DNA of 64,000 bases from Gaiellasilicea sp963791905 (GCA_963791905.1 CAWBTX010000005.1:124001-188000); one strand, 5' to 3'; counted from the stretch's first letter, positions 6,915-15,185 are shown. Notes: generated by a model from the letters alone, not told the origin. Program-made: numbers and translations.

Positions 6915-9710
6915 TTGTCACCGTGGTTTCGCTGGAAGCGCAAGAAGGAAGAGCAGCAGGCTGCCGCCGAAGCGGCGCCGGCGCAGGTACTAGCACCGAC
7001 TGATCCAACCCCGGCCGACGAGGCCGCAACCGATCCGAGCAAGAAGCGACGCCGCGGCACCCGCGGCGGCCGCGGCCGCAAGCGGCCGGGAACGACGAGC
7101 ACCGCCACCACGACCGCTGCTGGCGCCGAGAAGAAGGACGTGCCGGCCGCGGCCAAGGAGCCTGCGAAGCGCGCACGCGCGCAGCAGCGCCCGCCGGCCG
7201 AGCGGAGCCAGCGCCAGGAGCGCCGCGCCCGCGAGCCGCGCCGCCGCACACAGCAGCGCCGCGCGCCGTTGCCGAAGGCCAAGCGCGAGCTCCTGATCTC
7301 GGTCGACATCGGCGAGCAGCGCGTCGCCATCCTCGAGGACGATCGCGTCGCCGAGGTCTACCTCGAGCGGCCGGAACGGCGCTCGATCGCCGGCAACATC
7401 TACCTCGGCACCGTCGACAACGTCCTGCCGGGGATGGAGGCTGCGTTCGTCGAGATCGGCCTCGAGAAGAACGGCTTCCTCTACGTCGACGAGATCGTCG
7501 TCCCCGAGCTCGAGGGCAAGCGGCACGGCAAGAAGATCACCGACCTGATCGCGCGCGGGCAGGAGCTGCTCGTGCAGGCCGTCAAGGACCCGATGAAGAC
7601 GAAGGGCGCGCGGCTCACCACCGAGATCTCGCTCCCCGGCCGCTTCCTCGTCTTCGTCCCGCAGGGCGAGGGCCTGGGCGTCTCGCGCCGGCTCGACGAC
7701 GCCGAGCGCGCGCGGCTCAAGGACATCATCAAGGCGCTCGACGTGAAGGAGGGCGGCATCATCGTCCGCACCGCCGCCGAGGGCGCCTCCGCTGAGGACA
7801 TCCAGCGCGACCTCGTCTTCCTGCAGCGGCTCTGGAAGACCATCCAGGCGAACGCGAAGGCGGCCAAGGCGCCGGCGCTCGTCTACCAGGAAGCGGAGCT
7901 GCCGCTCCGGATCGTCCGCGACCTCTTCGCGGGCGACTTCGAGCGCGCCCTGATCGACCACGAGCGCACCTACAAGCGCATCGTCGGCTACCTGAAGAAG
8001 ACCTCGCCGCACATGCTCGAGCGGGTGCAGCGCTACAAGGAGAAGGAGCCGCTGTTCGAGGGCACCGGCGTCGAGGCCGAGATCCGCTCGACCCTCTCGC
8101 GGCGGGTCGACCTGCCGTCCGGCGGCTACCTCGTCTTCGACTACGCCGAGGCCTTCACCGTCATCGACGTCAACACGGGCCGCTTCGTCGGCTCGCGCTC
8201 GAAGAGCTCGTCCGCCCGGCTCGAGGACACGATCACGAAGAACAACCTCGAGGCGGTCAAGGAGGTCGTGCGCCAGCTCCGGCTGCGCGACATCGGCGGG
8301 ATCATCGTCATCGACTTCATCGACATGGCGAACCCGAAGAACCGCGCCGCCGTCGAGGAGGCGCTCCGCACCGAGCTCGAGCGCGACCGGACGAAGACGT
8401 ACGTCGTCGAGATCTCGCCGCTCGGCCTCGTCGAGATGACGCGCCAGAACGTGACGGACGGTCCGCGCGAGATCCTGACCAAGAAGTGCCCGACCTGCGA
8501 GGGCGACGGGATCGTCGTCTCGGAGACGACGGCCGCGCTCGAGGTCGAGCGCCGGCTTCGCGGGATCGCCGCCGGCTCGCGGGCCCAGGCGTTCGAGGTC
8601 GAGGTCAACCCTCGGACACGCGCCCTCCTGGCTGGGCCGGGCGCCGCGCGGCTGCGCGAGCTCGAGGAGGCGACGAAGAAGCGGTTCCTCCTCGTCGCCA
8701 AGGAGGGCGTCCACGCCGATCATGCGGCGGTGCTCGCAGAGGGCAAGCTCGCCGATCTGCAGCCGGCGGCGCCTGTCGCCGAGGGCGCCGAGCTCGACCT
8801 GAAGCTCGTCGAGCTCGATCTCCACGACGCACAGGCCGCGGTCGCGCGGCAGGACGGGCTCGACATCGTCGTCGGGGGCGCCGCGAAGCTCGTCGGCAAG
8901 AAGGCGAAGATCCGGCTCGAGCGCGTGCTCGACGGCGTCGCCTATGCGACGCTCCTCGCCGGCGGCGATCAGGCGTCGACGCCCATCACCTTCGAGAGCG
9001 AGGCCGAGAAGCCGACGCGCGCGCCCGCACGGGCGAAGAAGGACGCCGCCGAGGCTGCACCCGCCGAGGCTGCGGTCGAGTGCCGAGGCTGGGTCGAGGC
9101 CGACGCTGTGGTCGAAGATGCCCTCGAGGCGGAGGAGCCGGCCGAAGCCGACGAAGCCGACGAGGAAGTCGAGGCGGAGGCAGCGCCCGACGGTGAAGCG
9201 CCCAAGCGCAAGACCCGGCGCGGCTCCCGCGGCGGGCGGAGCCGCAAGAAAAAGACCCCTGCGGTCGCCGAGGGCGAGGCCACGAGCGACGCCGAGCCGG
9301 CCTCGGAGGACGGCGGCGAGCCCGCGCCGCCCGCCCGGAAGCCGCGGGCCCCGCGGGCCCCGCGGATCCACGTTCCCACGGCAGACCTCGACGGCGGGCA
9401 GGCCGAAAGCAAGCCGGCCGAGATCCCGGTGGCGCCCAAGCCGGAGGAGGGGGCGCCCGAGCCTGAGGAGGAGACGTCGACCGAGGCGGTCGCGGCGACC
9501 GAGGATGGCGAGACCGCGGCGCCGGTGAAGAAGAAGACCCGGCGGGGGTCGCGCGGGGGCCGCAACCGCAAGAAGAAGCCTGCTGCGGCAGCCGCGAGCT
9601 CGAACGGCGCCGAGTCCGACGCGGCCGCGACCGACGGCAACGGCGCCGTCGAGCAGACAGCGGACGAGTACGTGCCGATGTCGGAGTGGCTCGACGAGAT
9701 CGACTCCTAA
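6915..9710 (+). CDS. rne: Ribonuclease E/G family endoribonuclease
   Basis: This 931-residue endoribonuclease takes part in rRNA maturation and mRNA turnover. A TTG start follows AGGAG. The order is a basic disordered N-tail; an S1 RNA-binding domain from about residue 122 (ISVDIGEQRVAILEDD, GNIYLGTVDNV); the RNase H-like and DNase I-like catalytic core with metal-binding aspartates D418 (VIDVNTG) and D467 (IIVIDFIDM); the zinc link C525/C528 (KKCPTCEGDG); then a long disordered acidic tail. Three similar basic RGG-like motifs occur, near residues 43-59, 763-780 and 870-888 (core RRG[ST]RGGR). Such tails usually bind RNA or degradosome partners. It is the first gene of a ribosome-assembly cluster. 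Confidence 0.93.
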   Translation: MSPWFRWKRKKEEQQAAAEAAPAQVLAPTDPTPADEAATDPSKKRRRGTRGGRGRKRPGTTSTATTTAAGAEKKDVPAAAKEPAKRARAQQRPPAERSQRQERRAREPRRRTQQRRAPLPKAKRELLISVDIGEQRVAILEDDRVAEVYLERPERRSIAGNIYLGTVDNVLPGMEAAFVEIGLEKNGFLYVDEIVVPELEGKRHGKKITDLIARGQELLVQAVKDPMKTKGARLTTEISLPGRFLVFVPQGEGLGVSRRLDDAERARLKDIIKALDVKEGGIIVRTAAEGASAEDIQRDLVFLQRLWKTIQANAKAAKAPALVYQEAELPLRIVRDLFAGDFERALIDHERTYKRIVGYLKKTSPHMLERVQRYKEKEPLFEGTGVEAEIRSTLSRRVDLPSGGYLVFDYAEAFTVIDVNTGRFVGSRSKSSSARLEDTITKNNLEAVKEVVRQLRLRDIGGIIVIDFIDMANPKNRAAVEEALRTELERDRTKTYVVEISPLGLVEMTRQNVTDGPREILTKKCPTCEGDGIVVSETTAALEVERRLRGIAAGSRAQAFEVEVNPRTRALLAGPGAARLRELEEATKKRFLLVAKEGVHADHAAVLAEGKLADLQPAAPVAEGAELDLKLVELDLHDAQAAVARQDGLDIVVGGAAKLVGKKAKIRLERVLDGVAYATLLAGGDQASTPITFESEAEKPTRAPARAKKDAAEAAPAEAAVECRGWVEADAVVEDALEAEEPAEADEADEEVEAEAAPDGEAPKRKTRRGSRGGRSRKKKTPAVAEGEATSDAEPASEDGGEPAPPARKPRAPRAPRIHVPTADLDGGQAESKPAEIPVAPKPEEGAPEPEEETSTEAVAATEDGETAAPVKKKTRRGSRGGRNRKKKPAAAAASSNGAESDAAATDGNGAVEQTADEYVPMSEWLDEIDS

Positions 9711-9711
9711 C

Positions 9712-9765
9712 GGCTACAATCTCGCCCGTTCGCGGGCATATGCCCGCGTTTCCGTGGCTGTAGCC
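9712..9765 (+). promoter_or_regulatory. Structured leader or promoter region upstream of rplU
   Basis: The 66 bases between rne and rplU hold an 18-bp perfect palindrome (CGCGGGCATATGCCCGCG, 9731-9748). It is enclosed by an outer inverted pair GGCTACA (9712-9718) and TGTAGCC (9759-9765). The sequence TACAAT at 9715-9720 resembles an actinobacterial -10 element. It may be a nested stem-loop ending rne, an mRNA leader, or a promoter with an operator-like dyad. If TACAAT is the -10, the outer left arm would not be transcribed. Confidence 0.45.
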
Positions 9766-9776
9766 TTTTAGACCGT

Positions 9777-10619
9777 ATGAGTACCTATGCCATCATCTCC
9801 GTCGGAGGGAAGCAGTACCGCGTCCACGAAGGTCAGCGGCTGCTCGTCGACCGGCTTGCTCACGGCGAAGGCAACACCTTCCAGCCGTCCGTCCTGCTCG
9901 TCGGCGGTAACGGGGAGACGCAGATCTCGCCGTCGAACGTGACGGTGACGGCACGCGTCGTCGCCGATGTCAAGGGCGAGAAGATCCGCATCGGCAAGTA
10001 CCGGCCGAAGAACGGGTACAAGAAGCACACCGGTTTCCGCGCGAGCCTCTCGCAGATCGAGATCGAGTCGATCGGCGGCGCGAAGCGCGCCCCGGCAAAG
10101 GAGACCGCGAAGGAGACCCCGAAGGAGCCGGCGAAGAAGGCCGAGGCCGCCGCGCCCGCCGAGGAGCGCGTGAAGGGCATGCCTTCCGGCTACGAGGAGC
10201 TGACGGTGGCCGAGATCAAGACGCAGTCCGCAGACTGGAACCGGCCGATGCTCGAGGCCGCGCTCGAGTACGAGCAGGCGCACGGCAAGCGGAAGGGCGC
10301 GATCGCCGCGCTCGAGTCGGCGCTGGACGCGAAGGAGGACAGTGTAATGGCACACAAGAAGGGTCTCGGCTCATCGCGCAACGGGCGCGACTCCAACGCA
10401 AAGCGCCTTGGCGTGAAGATGTTCGCGGGCCAGCAGGTGAAGGCCGGCAACATCATCGTCCGCCAGCGCGGGACGCGGTTCCGGCCAGGCCCCGGCACGC
10501 AGATCGGCCGCGACGACACGATCTTCGCCGTCCGTCCGGGCATCGTCGAGTTCCGCCGCAGCGGCGACAAGCGCTTCATCTCGGTCGCCGAGACCGAGCC
10601 GCAGCAGCAGCCGGCCTAA
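9777..10619 (+). CDS. rplU: Ribosomal protein L21 fused in frame to ribosomal protein L27
   Basis: A single 280-codon frame with no internal stop encodes two large-subunit proteins. Residues 1-103 are L21 (YAIISVGGKQYRV, RIGKYRPKNGYKKHTGFR). Residues 104-145 are a Lys/Glu/Ala/Pro linker. Residues 146-188 form a helix-extension-helix-like segment (YEELTVAEIK, LEAALEYEQAHGKRKGA). Residues 191-280 are a complete L27 (MAHKKGLGSSRNGRDS, GTRFRPGPG). L21 and L27 are normally separate adjacent genes. Here the L27 part keeps its own ribosome-binding site and ATG, so the cell may make a fusion, two proteins, or both. Loss of a stop by a one-base indel in the linker is an alternative explanation. Confidence 0.88.
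   Translation: MSTYAIISVGGKQYRVHEGQRLLVDRLAHGEGNTFQPSVLLVGGNGETQISPSNVTVTARVVADVKGEKIRIGKYRPKNGYKKHTGFRASLSQIEIESIGGAKRAPAKETAKETPKEPAKKAEAAAPAEERVKGMPSGYEELTVAEIKTQSADWNRPMLEAALEYEQAHGKRKGAIAALESALDAKEDSVMAHKKGLGSSRNGRDSNAKRLGVKMFAGQQVKAGNIIVRQRGTRFRPGPGTQIGRDDTIFAVRPGIVEFRRSGDKRFISVAETEPQQQPA
10347..10619 (+). CDS. rpmA: Ribosomal protein L27, internal start within the L21-L27 frame
   Basis: The 90-residue L27 sequence begins at an ATG that has AAGGAGG at 10332-10338, an ideal 8-base spacing, even though the upstream frame reads straight into it. L27 sits at the peptidyl-transferase centre, and its N-terminal tail (AHKKGLGSSRNGRDS) reaches the P-site tRNA, so a free N-terminus near this ATG is expected for function. 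This argues that L27 is initiated independently. The obgE gene follows after 6 bases. Confidence 0.8.
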   Translation: MAHKKGLGSSRNGRDSNAKRLGVKMFAGQQVKAGNIIVRQRGTRFRPGPGTQIGRDDTIFAVRPGIVEFRRSGDKRFISVAETEPQQQPA

Positions 10620-10625
10620 TCACTC

Positions 10626-11810
10626 ATGTTTCACGATCGCGCCCGCATCAAGGTGCTGGCGGGGCGAGGCGGTGACGGAGGGCTCTCCTTCCGCCGCGAG
10701 AAGCACGTGCCGAAGGGCGGGCCCGACGGTGGCGACGGTGGCCGTGGCGGCGATGTCGTGCTCGTCGCGAACCCGGATCTACGCGACCTCTCGGCGTTCC
10801 GCACGAGGACGTGGATCCAGGCGAAGCGGGGCGAGCCGGGCCGCGGGACCCGCAAGCACGGCGCCGACGGCGCCACAATCGAGGTTCGGGTGCCGGTCGG
10901 CACACAGGCCTACGGGCCCGACGGCGACCTGATCGCCGACCTCGCGACGCCCGATGCGCGCGTCGTCCTCGCTCGTGGAGGGCAGGGCGGGCGCGGCAAC
11001 GCGCAGTTCGCGACGCCGACGCGCCAGACGCCTCGATTCGCGGAGGTAGGCGAGCCCCCGGAGGAGCTCGAGGTCGAGCTGCGGCTGAAGCTCCTCGCCG
11101 ACGCCGCTCTCGCCGGCCTGCCCAACGCGGGCAAGTCGTCGCTGCTCCGCCGGCTCTCGAATGCGAAGCCGAAGGTGGCCGACTACCCGTTCACGACGCT
11201 CGCTCCCGTGCTCGGCACGGTCGAGTCGCCGGACGGCGCCCAGCTGACTGTCGCCGACGTCCCGGGGCTGATCGAAGGCGCGAGCGAAGGTGTCGGCCTC
11301 GGCCACGAGTTCCTCGCGCATCTCGAGCGGGCGCGGCTGCTTCTCCACGTCATCGACGCCTCGGCGGAGGACGTCGAGGAACGCTTCCGCACGATCGACC
11401 GCGAGCTGGCCCTCTACGGCGCCGGGCTCGAGGAGCGTCCGCAGGCCGTGGTTCTCAACAAGATCGACCTGCTCGACTCCGCGCCGGATCTCCGCCTCGA
11501 CGATCCCCGCATCGTGGGGACGTTCGCCGTCTCGGCCGTCACCGGCGAGGGAATCGAGCACCTGAAGCGCTCGCTCTTCGACCTCGTCCCGCCGGCGGCC
11601 GAGCCCGAGGAGCCTGAGCTGGCCGAGTTCCGGCTCTACCGGCCGCAGCCCCGGATGCGCCGGGGCTACCGCATCTATCGCACCGACCGCGGGTTCCGCG
11701 TCGCCGGCGAGGCGCCCGAGGGCGAGGAGCTCGAGGCGGCGCTGAAGGCCGCGGGCGTGCGCAAGGGGCAAGAGGTCGAGGTCGGCGACGAGTCGTTCGA
11801 GTGGCAGTGA
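10626..11810 (+). CDS. obgE: GTPase ObgE/CgtA
   Basis: The 394-residue protein is the essential ribosome-associated GTPase involved in 50S assembly. The glycine-rich Obg fold occupies residues 1-158 (RGGDGGLSFRREKHVPKGG, GGDGGRGGDVVL). The G domain follows with G1 GLPNAGKSS, G2 around DYPFTTL, G3 DVPGLIEGA, G4 NKIDL and G5 SAVTGEG. A C-terminal OCT domain covers about residues 315-394. It lies 6 bases after the L27 stop and overlaps nadD by 10 bases, the usual rplU-rpmA-obgE order. Confidence 0.96.
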   Translation: MFHDRARIKVLAGRGGDGGLSFRREKHVPKGGPDGGDGGRGGDVVLVANPDLRDLSAFRTRTWIQAKRGEPGRGTRKHGADGATIEVRVPVGTQAYGPDGDLIADLATPDARVVLARGGQGGRGNAQFATPTRQTPRFAEVGEPPEELEVELRLKLLADAALAGLPNAGKSSLLRRLSNAKPKVADYPFTTLAPVLGTVESPDGAQLTVADVPGLIEGASEGVGLGHEFLAHLERARLLLHVIDASAEDVEERFRTIDRELALYGAGLEERPQAVVLNKIDLLDSAPDLRLDDPRIVGTFAVSAVTGEGIEHLKRSLFDLVPPAAEPEEPELAEFRLYRPQPRMRRGYRIYRTDRGFRVAGEAPEGEELEAALKAAGVRKGQEVEVGDESFEWQ

Positions 11811-12364
11811 CGGGCATCCTGGGTGGGGGTTTCGACCCACCGCACCTCGGCCATGTGGCGCTCGCCGCCGCCGCCGTTCGCCACTTCGGCCTCGACGACC
11901 TGCTCGTGTCGGTCGTGGCCGATCCCGGCCACAAGCGCTCGTACGCCTCCGCCGAGCACCGGCTGGCGATGGCGCGCCTCGCCTTCGCCGGCCTCGAGGC
12001 GTCGGTCGAGCTCGAGCCGCACAGCTTCACCGTCGACCAGCTCGAGGCCGGTGACTACGACGACCCGATCTTCCTGATCGGCGCCGACCAGCTCGTCGAC
12101 TTCCCGACGTGGAAGGAGCCGGAGCGCGTGCTCGAGCTCGCGCGCCTCGGCGTCGCCACCCGCCCCGGCTATCGGCTCGTGAAGAGCTCGGACCGGATCG
12201 AGCCGTTCGAGCTCGAGCCGCTCGACATCTCGTCCTCGGAGATCCGTGCCCGCGTCGCGCGCGGCGAGTCGATCGCGGAGCTGGTCCCGCCGCAGGTGGC
12301 CGACTACATCGAGGCGCACGGCCTCTACCGGCGCGATCGACGTCGCGAACCCCGGGTACAATGA
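11801..12364 (+). CDS. nadD: Nicotinate-nucleotide adenylyltransferase
   Basis: This 187-residue enzyme transfers AMP from ATP to nicotinate mononucleotide in NAD synthesis. The nucleotidyltransferase signature GGGFDPPHLGH is at residues 8-18. The second motif SSSEIRARVARGESIAELVP is near residues 148-167. The GTG start lies inside the end of obgE. The TGA stop overlaps the ATG of rsfS (ATGA), so translation of the three genes is coupled. Confidence 0.94.
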   Translation: MAVTGILGGGFDPPHLGHVALAAAAVRHFGLDDLLVSVVADPGHKRSYASAEHRLAMARLAFAGLEASVELEPHSFTVDQLEAGDYDDPIFLIGADQLVDFPTWKEPERVLELARLGVATRPGYRLVKSSDRIEPFELEPLDISSSEIRARVARGESIAELVPPQVADYIEAHGLYRRDRRREPRVQ

Positions 12365-12726
12365 GGACTCTGACCTCACTCGAACAAGCGCGCAGAACCG
12401 CCGCTCTCGCCGCCGAGAAGCTGGCCGAGAACGTCGTCATCCTCGACATGCGGCCGGCGTGCGTCTACACCGATTACTTCGTCATCGCGACCGGCCGCAA
12501 CCCGCGGCAGACGAAGGCGATCTTCGACGAGGTCTATGCGCAGCTGAAGGGGGAGGCCCGGCTGACCCCGCGCGCCACGGACGGGTCGCAGGAGGGACAC
12601 TGGATCATCGCCGACTACCTCGACGTCGTCCTGCACATCTTCACGCCCGAGACGCGTGACTTCTACCGGCTCGAGGACCTCTGGGGCGACCTGCCCGCGG
12701 TCGAGCTGGAGGCCGCGACGGCTTAG
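12361..12726 (+). CDS. rsfS: Ribosome silencing factor RsfS
   Basis: The 121-residue protein belongs to the RsfS/Iojap family, which binds L14 on the 50S subunit and blocks subunit joining under starvation. Recognisable parts are NVVILDMRPACVYTDYFVIATG at the start of the core (residues 20-41) and GHWIIADYLDVVLHIFTPETRDFYRLEDLWGD at the end. The start is the ATG overlapping the nadD stop. It is the last gene of the cluster. Confidence 0.95.
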   Translation: MRTLTSLEQARRTAALAAEKLAENVVILDMRPACVYTDYFVIATGRNPRQTKAIFDEVYAQLKGEARLTPRATDGSQEGHWIIADYLDVVLHIFTPETRDFYRLEDLWGDLPAVELEAATA

Positions 12727-12740
12727 GCGCCTGTCCGCCG

Positions 12741-12758
12741 CACGAACTAGTGTTCGTG
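12741..12758 (+). promoter_or_regulatory. Candidate LexA (SOS) box before the nuclease gene
   Basis: CACGAAC-TAGT-GTTCGTG is a perfect 7-bp dyad with a 4-base spacer and matches the actinobacterial SOS-box core GAAC-N4-GTTC. It ends one base before the GTG start of the nuclease gene. TAGTGT at 12748-12753 could serve as the -10 of a leaderless transcript, so LexA binding would cover the promoter. Confidence 0.6.
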
Positions 12759-12759
12759 T

Positions 12760-13269
12760 GTGGACTTGACGACGGATCAGAAGGGCGCCATCGCCGAGGC
12801 GTCGATCTCTGCGGCGGCGATCAAGCTCGGGATCGGCGTCTACAAGCCGCTCTTCGAAGGTGGACGCTACGACCTCATCTTCGATACCGGCAACCTCGTT
12901 CGCGTGCAGTGCAAGTGGGCGGTGCGTCAGGGTGACGTCGTCGTTGTGCGCTGCTACTCCTGCCGCAGGACTCGCGATGGCCTCGTCCGTCGCCTGTACG
13001 CGGCCGACGACGTGGACGCGTTCGCGGCGTACTGCGCCGAGCTCGATCGGTGTTACTTCCTGCCGTTCGAGCGTTTCGACGGGCGGTCGCAGGTCTTGCT
13101 CCGGCTTGCGCCGACTGCAAACAACCAGGCGATCGGCGTCAACTGGGCCCGCGATTACGAGCTCGGAAGGCTAGACTTGAGCCCTCGTGGGGCCGTAGCT
13201 CAGCTGGGAGAGCATCTGGCTGGCAGCCAGAAGGCCACGGGTTCGAGTCCCGTCGGCTCCACTTCCTGA
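12760..13269 (+). CDS. PD-(D/E)XK family endonuclease-like protein whose frame runs through tRNA-Ala
   Basis: Residues 1-130 resemble the small PD-(D/E)XK 'group I intron endonuclease' family (PDDEXK_5). The sequence has QKGAIAEASISAAAIKLG, the catalytic pattern RYDLIFDTGNLVRVQCKWA (D of YDLIFD, then QCK), a CYSC pair and a LRLAPTANNQAIGVNWA segment. The last 27 codons (GAVAQLGEHLAGSQKATGSS) are simply the tRNA-Ala gene translated, so the stop lies 8 bases past the tRNA. Either the true protein ends near YELG in life through an unseen indel, or the nuclease gene has this overlap by design. A GTG start just after an SOS-like palindrome fits a damage-induced gene. Confidence 0.72.
   Translation: MDLTTDQKGAIAEASISAAAIKLGIGVYKPLFEGGRYDLIFDTGNLVRVQCKWAVRQGDVVVVRCYSCRRTRDGLVRRLYAADDVDAFAAYCAELDRCYFLPFERFDGRSQVLLRLAPTANNQAIGVNWARDYELGRLDLSPRGAVAQLGEHLAGSQKATGSSPVGSTS
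13189..13261 (+). tRNA. tRNA-Ala (anticodon GGC)
   Basis: The 73-base sequence folds as a standard cloverleaf. The acceptor stem is GGGGCCG with CGGCTCC (one G-U pair). The D-arm begins GCTCAGCTGGG. The anticodon stem TCTGG/CCAGA encloses loop CTGGCAG, giving anticodon GGC. The T-arm ACGGG-TTCGAGT-CCCGT is perfect, and the discriminator is A. The CCA end is not encoded. It lies inside the 3' end of the nuclease reading frame on the same strand. Confidence 0.97.
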
Positions 13270-13367
13270 GTCGAGTAACGTCCGCGAGCCGATCGCCCAT
13301 CACGGCGGAAGCTCCACCGCTCCTCTTCCGTCTGGTGGAGCGAACACCGAGCGAGGGGGGACGAAAG

Positions 13368-14154
13368 ATGGCGTACGAGGAGCTCAAGCAGCGGCAGAGC
13401 GTGATGTGGGGCCGGGGGCCGTACCAGCGCATCACCGAGACGATCGCGGACATCCACGAGGCCGTGATCGAGCGGTTGGTGCCGGGACCGGGGGATCGCT
13501 GGCTCGATCTCGCTTGCGGGACGGGCGCGGTGGCCGAGCGGCCGCACGGCCGGGGCGAGCGTGACCGGGCTCGATCTCGCGCCTGTCCTGATCGAGACCG
13601 CGAAGGAGCGGGCCGAGGAGCTCGGGCTCGAGATCGACTACCTGGTCGGTGACGTGGAGCGGCTCGCGCTCGCCGACGCGAGTTTCGACAAGGTGTCGTC
13701 GACGTGCGGGGTCATGTTCGCGCCCGATCACGAGGCGACGGCGCAGGAGCTTGCCCGCGTCACCGCCCCAGGAGGCCGGATCGCGCTCGCGAACTGGACG
13801 CCCACGGGCGGTCTGGCGAAGATGTTCAAGGTGATGGCGCCGTACCAGCCGGCGCCGCCGCCCAGCAGCCCGTTCGACTGGGGTGATGAGAATCGTGTTC
13901 GCGAGCTGCTCGGCCAGTCGTTCGAGCTGGAGCTCGAGGAGCGTGTCTCGACGCTGCGCGTTCCTTCCGGTGAGGCGTACTGGGAGCTCTTCTCGACGAG
14001 CTACGGCCCGACGAAGACGCTGGCCGACTCCCTCGGCGATCGCCGCGAGGAGTTTCACCGCGATTGGGTGGACTTCTTCGAGACGAACTACCGGGTGGAC
14101 GGCGAGATCGCCCACACACGCGAATACCTGCTCGTGGTCGGCACGCGCCGCTGA
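13368..14154 (+). pseudogene. SAM-dependent class I methyltransferase, interrupted by one frameshift
   Basis: The N-terminal part starts at an ATG (MAYEELKQRQSVMWGRGPYQ) and contains motif I as WLDLACGTGAVAER. The frame is then lost near 13540 and regained as AGASVTGLDLAPVLIETAKER (motif II). It continues through DVERLALADASFDKVSSTCG and TAPGGRIALANW to the end. Removing one base at the CGGCC run restores a protein of about 261 residues of the UbiE/Methyltransf_11 type acting on an unknown small molecule. Apart from that base the gene looks intact, so this may be a sequence error rather than true decay. It follows the tRNA and precedes an oxidoreductase gene with a similar single-base fault. 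Confidence 0.75.
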
Positions 14155-14177
14155 CGCGGATCTGAGAGAGTCGGCGC

Positions 14178-15177
14178 GTGCCGACGAACCGCCGGATCAC
14201 GCTCGCCGCCCGGCCTGTGGGGTGCCCCAAGGAATCCGACTTCGCGCTCGTCGAGGAGCCCGTCCCCGAGCCCGCCGCCGGCGAGGTGCTCGTCCGCGCC
14301 CGCTGGCTCTCGCTCGACCCGTACATGCGCGGGCGGATGAGCGAGGCTCGCTCCTACGCGCGGCCGACGGAGATCGGCGAGGCGATGACGGGCCAGGTCG
14401 TCGGCGAGGTGGTCACGAGTCAGGACTCGCGCTTCGCTCCGGGTGACCACGTCGTCGGGCAGCTCGGCTGGCAGGACTACGCGGTGGCGCGCGGCGGCAC
14501 GCTCCGCAAGATCGACACGCAGCTCGCACCGCCGCAGGCCTACCTCCACGCCCTCGGTGGGACCGGCCTCGCCGCGTACTTCGGCCTGTTCGACGTCGGG
14601 CAGCCCAGGCCGGGCGACACGGTCGTCGTCTCCGGCGCGGCGGGCGCGGTCGGGCAGCTGGTCGGGCCAGCTCGCGAAGATCGCCGGCTGCCGCCCCGTC
14701 GGGATCGCCGGCGGGCAGGAGAAGGTGGCGGAGCTGACGGAGCTGTACGGCTATGACGCGGGGATCGACTACAAGGCCGACGACGTCAACGCCGCCTTGA
14801 AGGAGACGTGTCCGCGCGGCATCGACGTCTACTTCGACAACGTGGGTGGCAGGATCTCGGAGACCGCGTTCCGGCGCCTTGCATTCGGCGCCAGGATCGC
14901 GATCTGCGGCCAGATCTCGCAGTACAACCTCACCGAGCCGGAGCTGGCGCCCCGCAACCTCGGCTTCCTGATCGTCTTCCGCGCGCGGATGCAGGGGTTC
15001 CTCGTCAACGACTACGTCCATCGCTTCCCCGAGGGCCTCGAGCGGCTCGGGCGCTGGCTCGCCGACGGCCGGCTCGTCTACCGGGAAGACGTCACCGAGG
15101 GTCTCGAGAACGCGCCGAGCGCCTTCATCGGCATGCTGAACGGCGCGAACCGAGGGAAGACGCTGGTGAAGCTCTAG
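14178..15177 (+). pseudogene. NADP-dependent MDR-family oxidoreductase, interrupted by one frameshift
   Basis: The protein resembles the zinc-free leukotriene B4 dehydrogenase/CurA branch of medium-chain reductases, which reduce activated C=C bonds with NADPH. Visible are SLDPYMRGRMSE and GEAMTGQVVGEVV in the substrate domain and GLAAYFGLFDVGQP before the Rossmann fold. The dinucleotide loop VVSGAAGAVGQLVG is followed after the shift by QLAKIAGCRPVGIAGG. YFDNVGG and the end MLNGANRGKTLVKL are also typical. One extra C at 14667-14668 breaks the frame; without it the product would have about 332 residues. Confidence 0.78.
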
Positions 15178-15185
15178 ACATGAAT

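Noticed and set aside
6990..9371. A 793-codon minus-strand frame opposite RNase E/G
   Set aside because: It is Leu/Arg/Asp/Val low-complexity shadow translation; the plus strand carries all RNase E motifs and a proper SD.
13189..13261. The tRNA-Ala as an attachment site of an integrated element
   Set aside because: No integrase, no repeated tRNA 3' end downstream, and the genes after it are ordinary chromosomal types.
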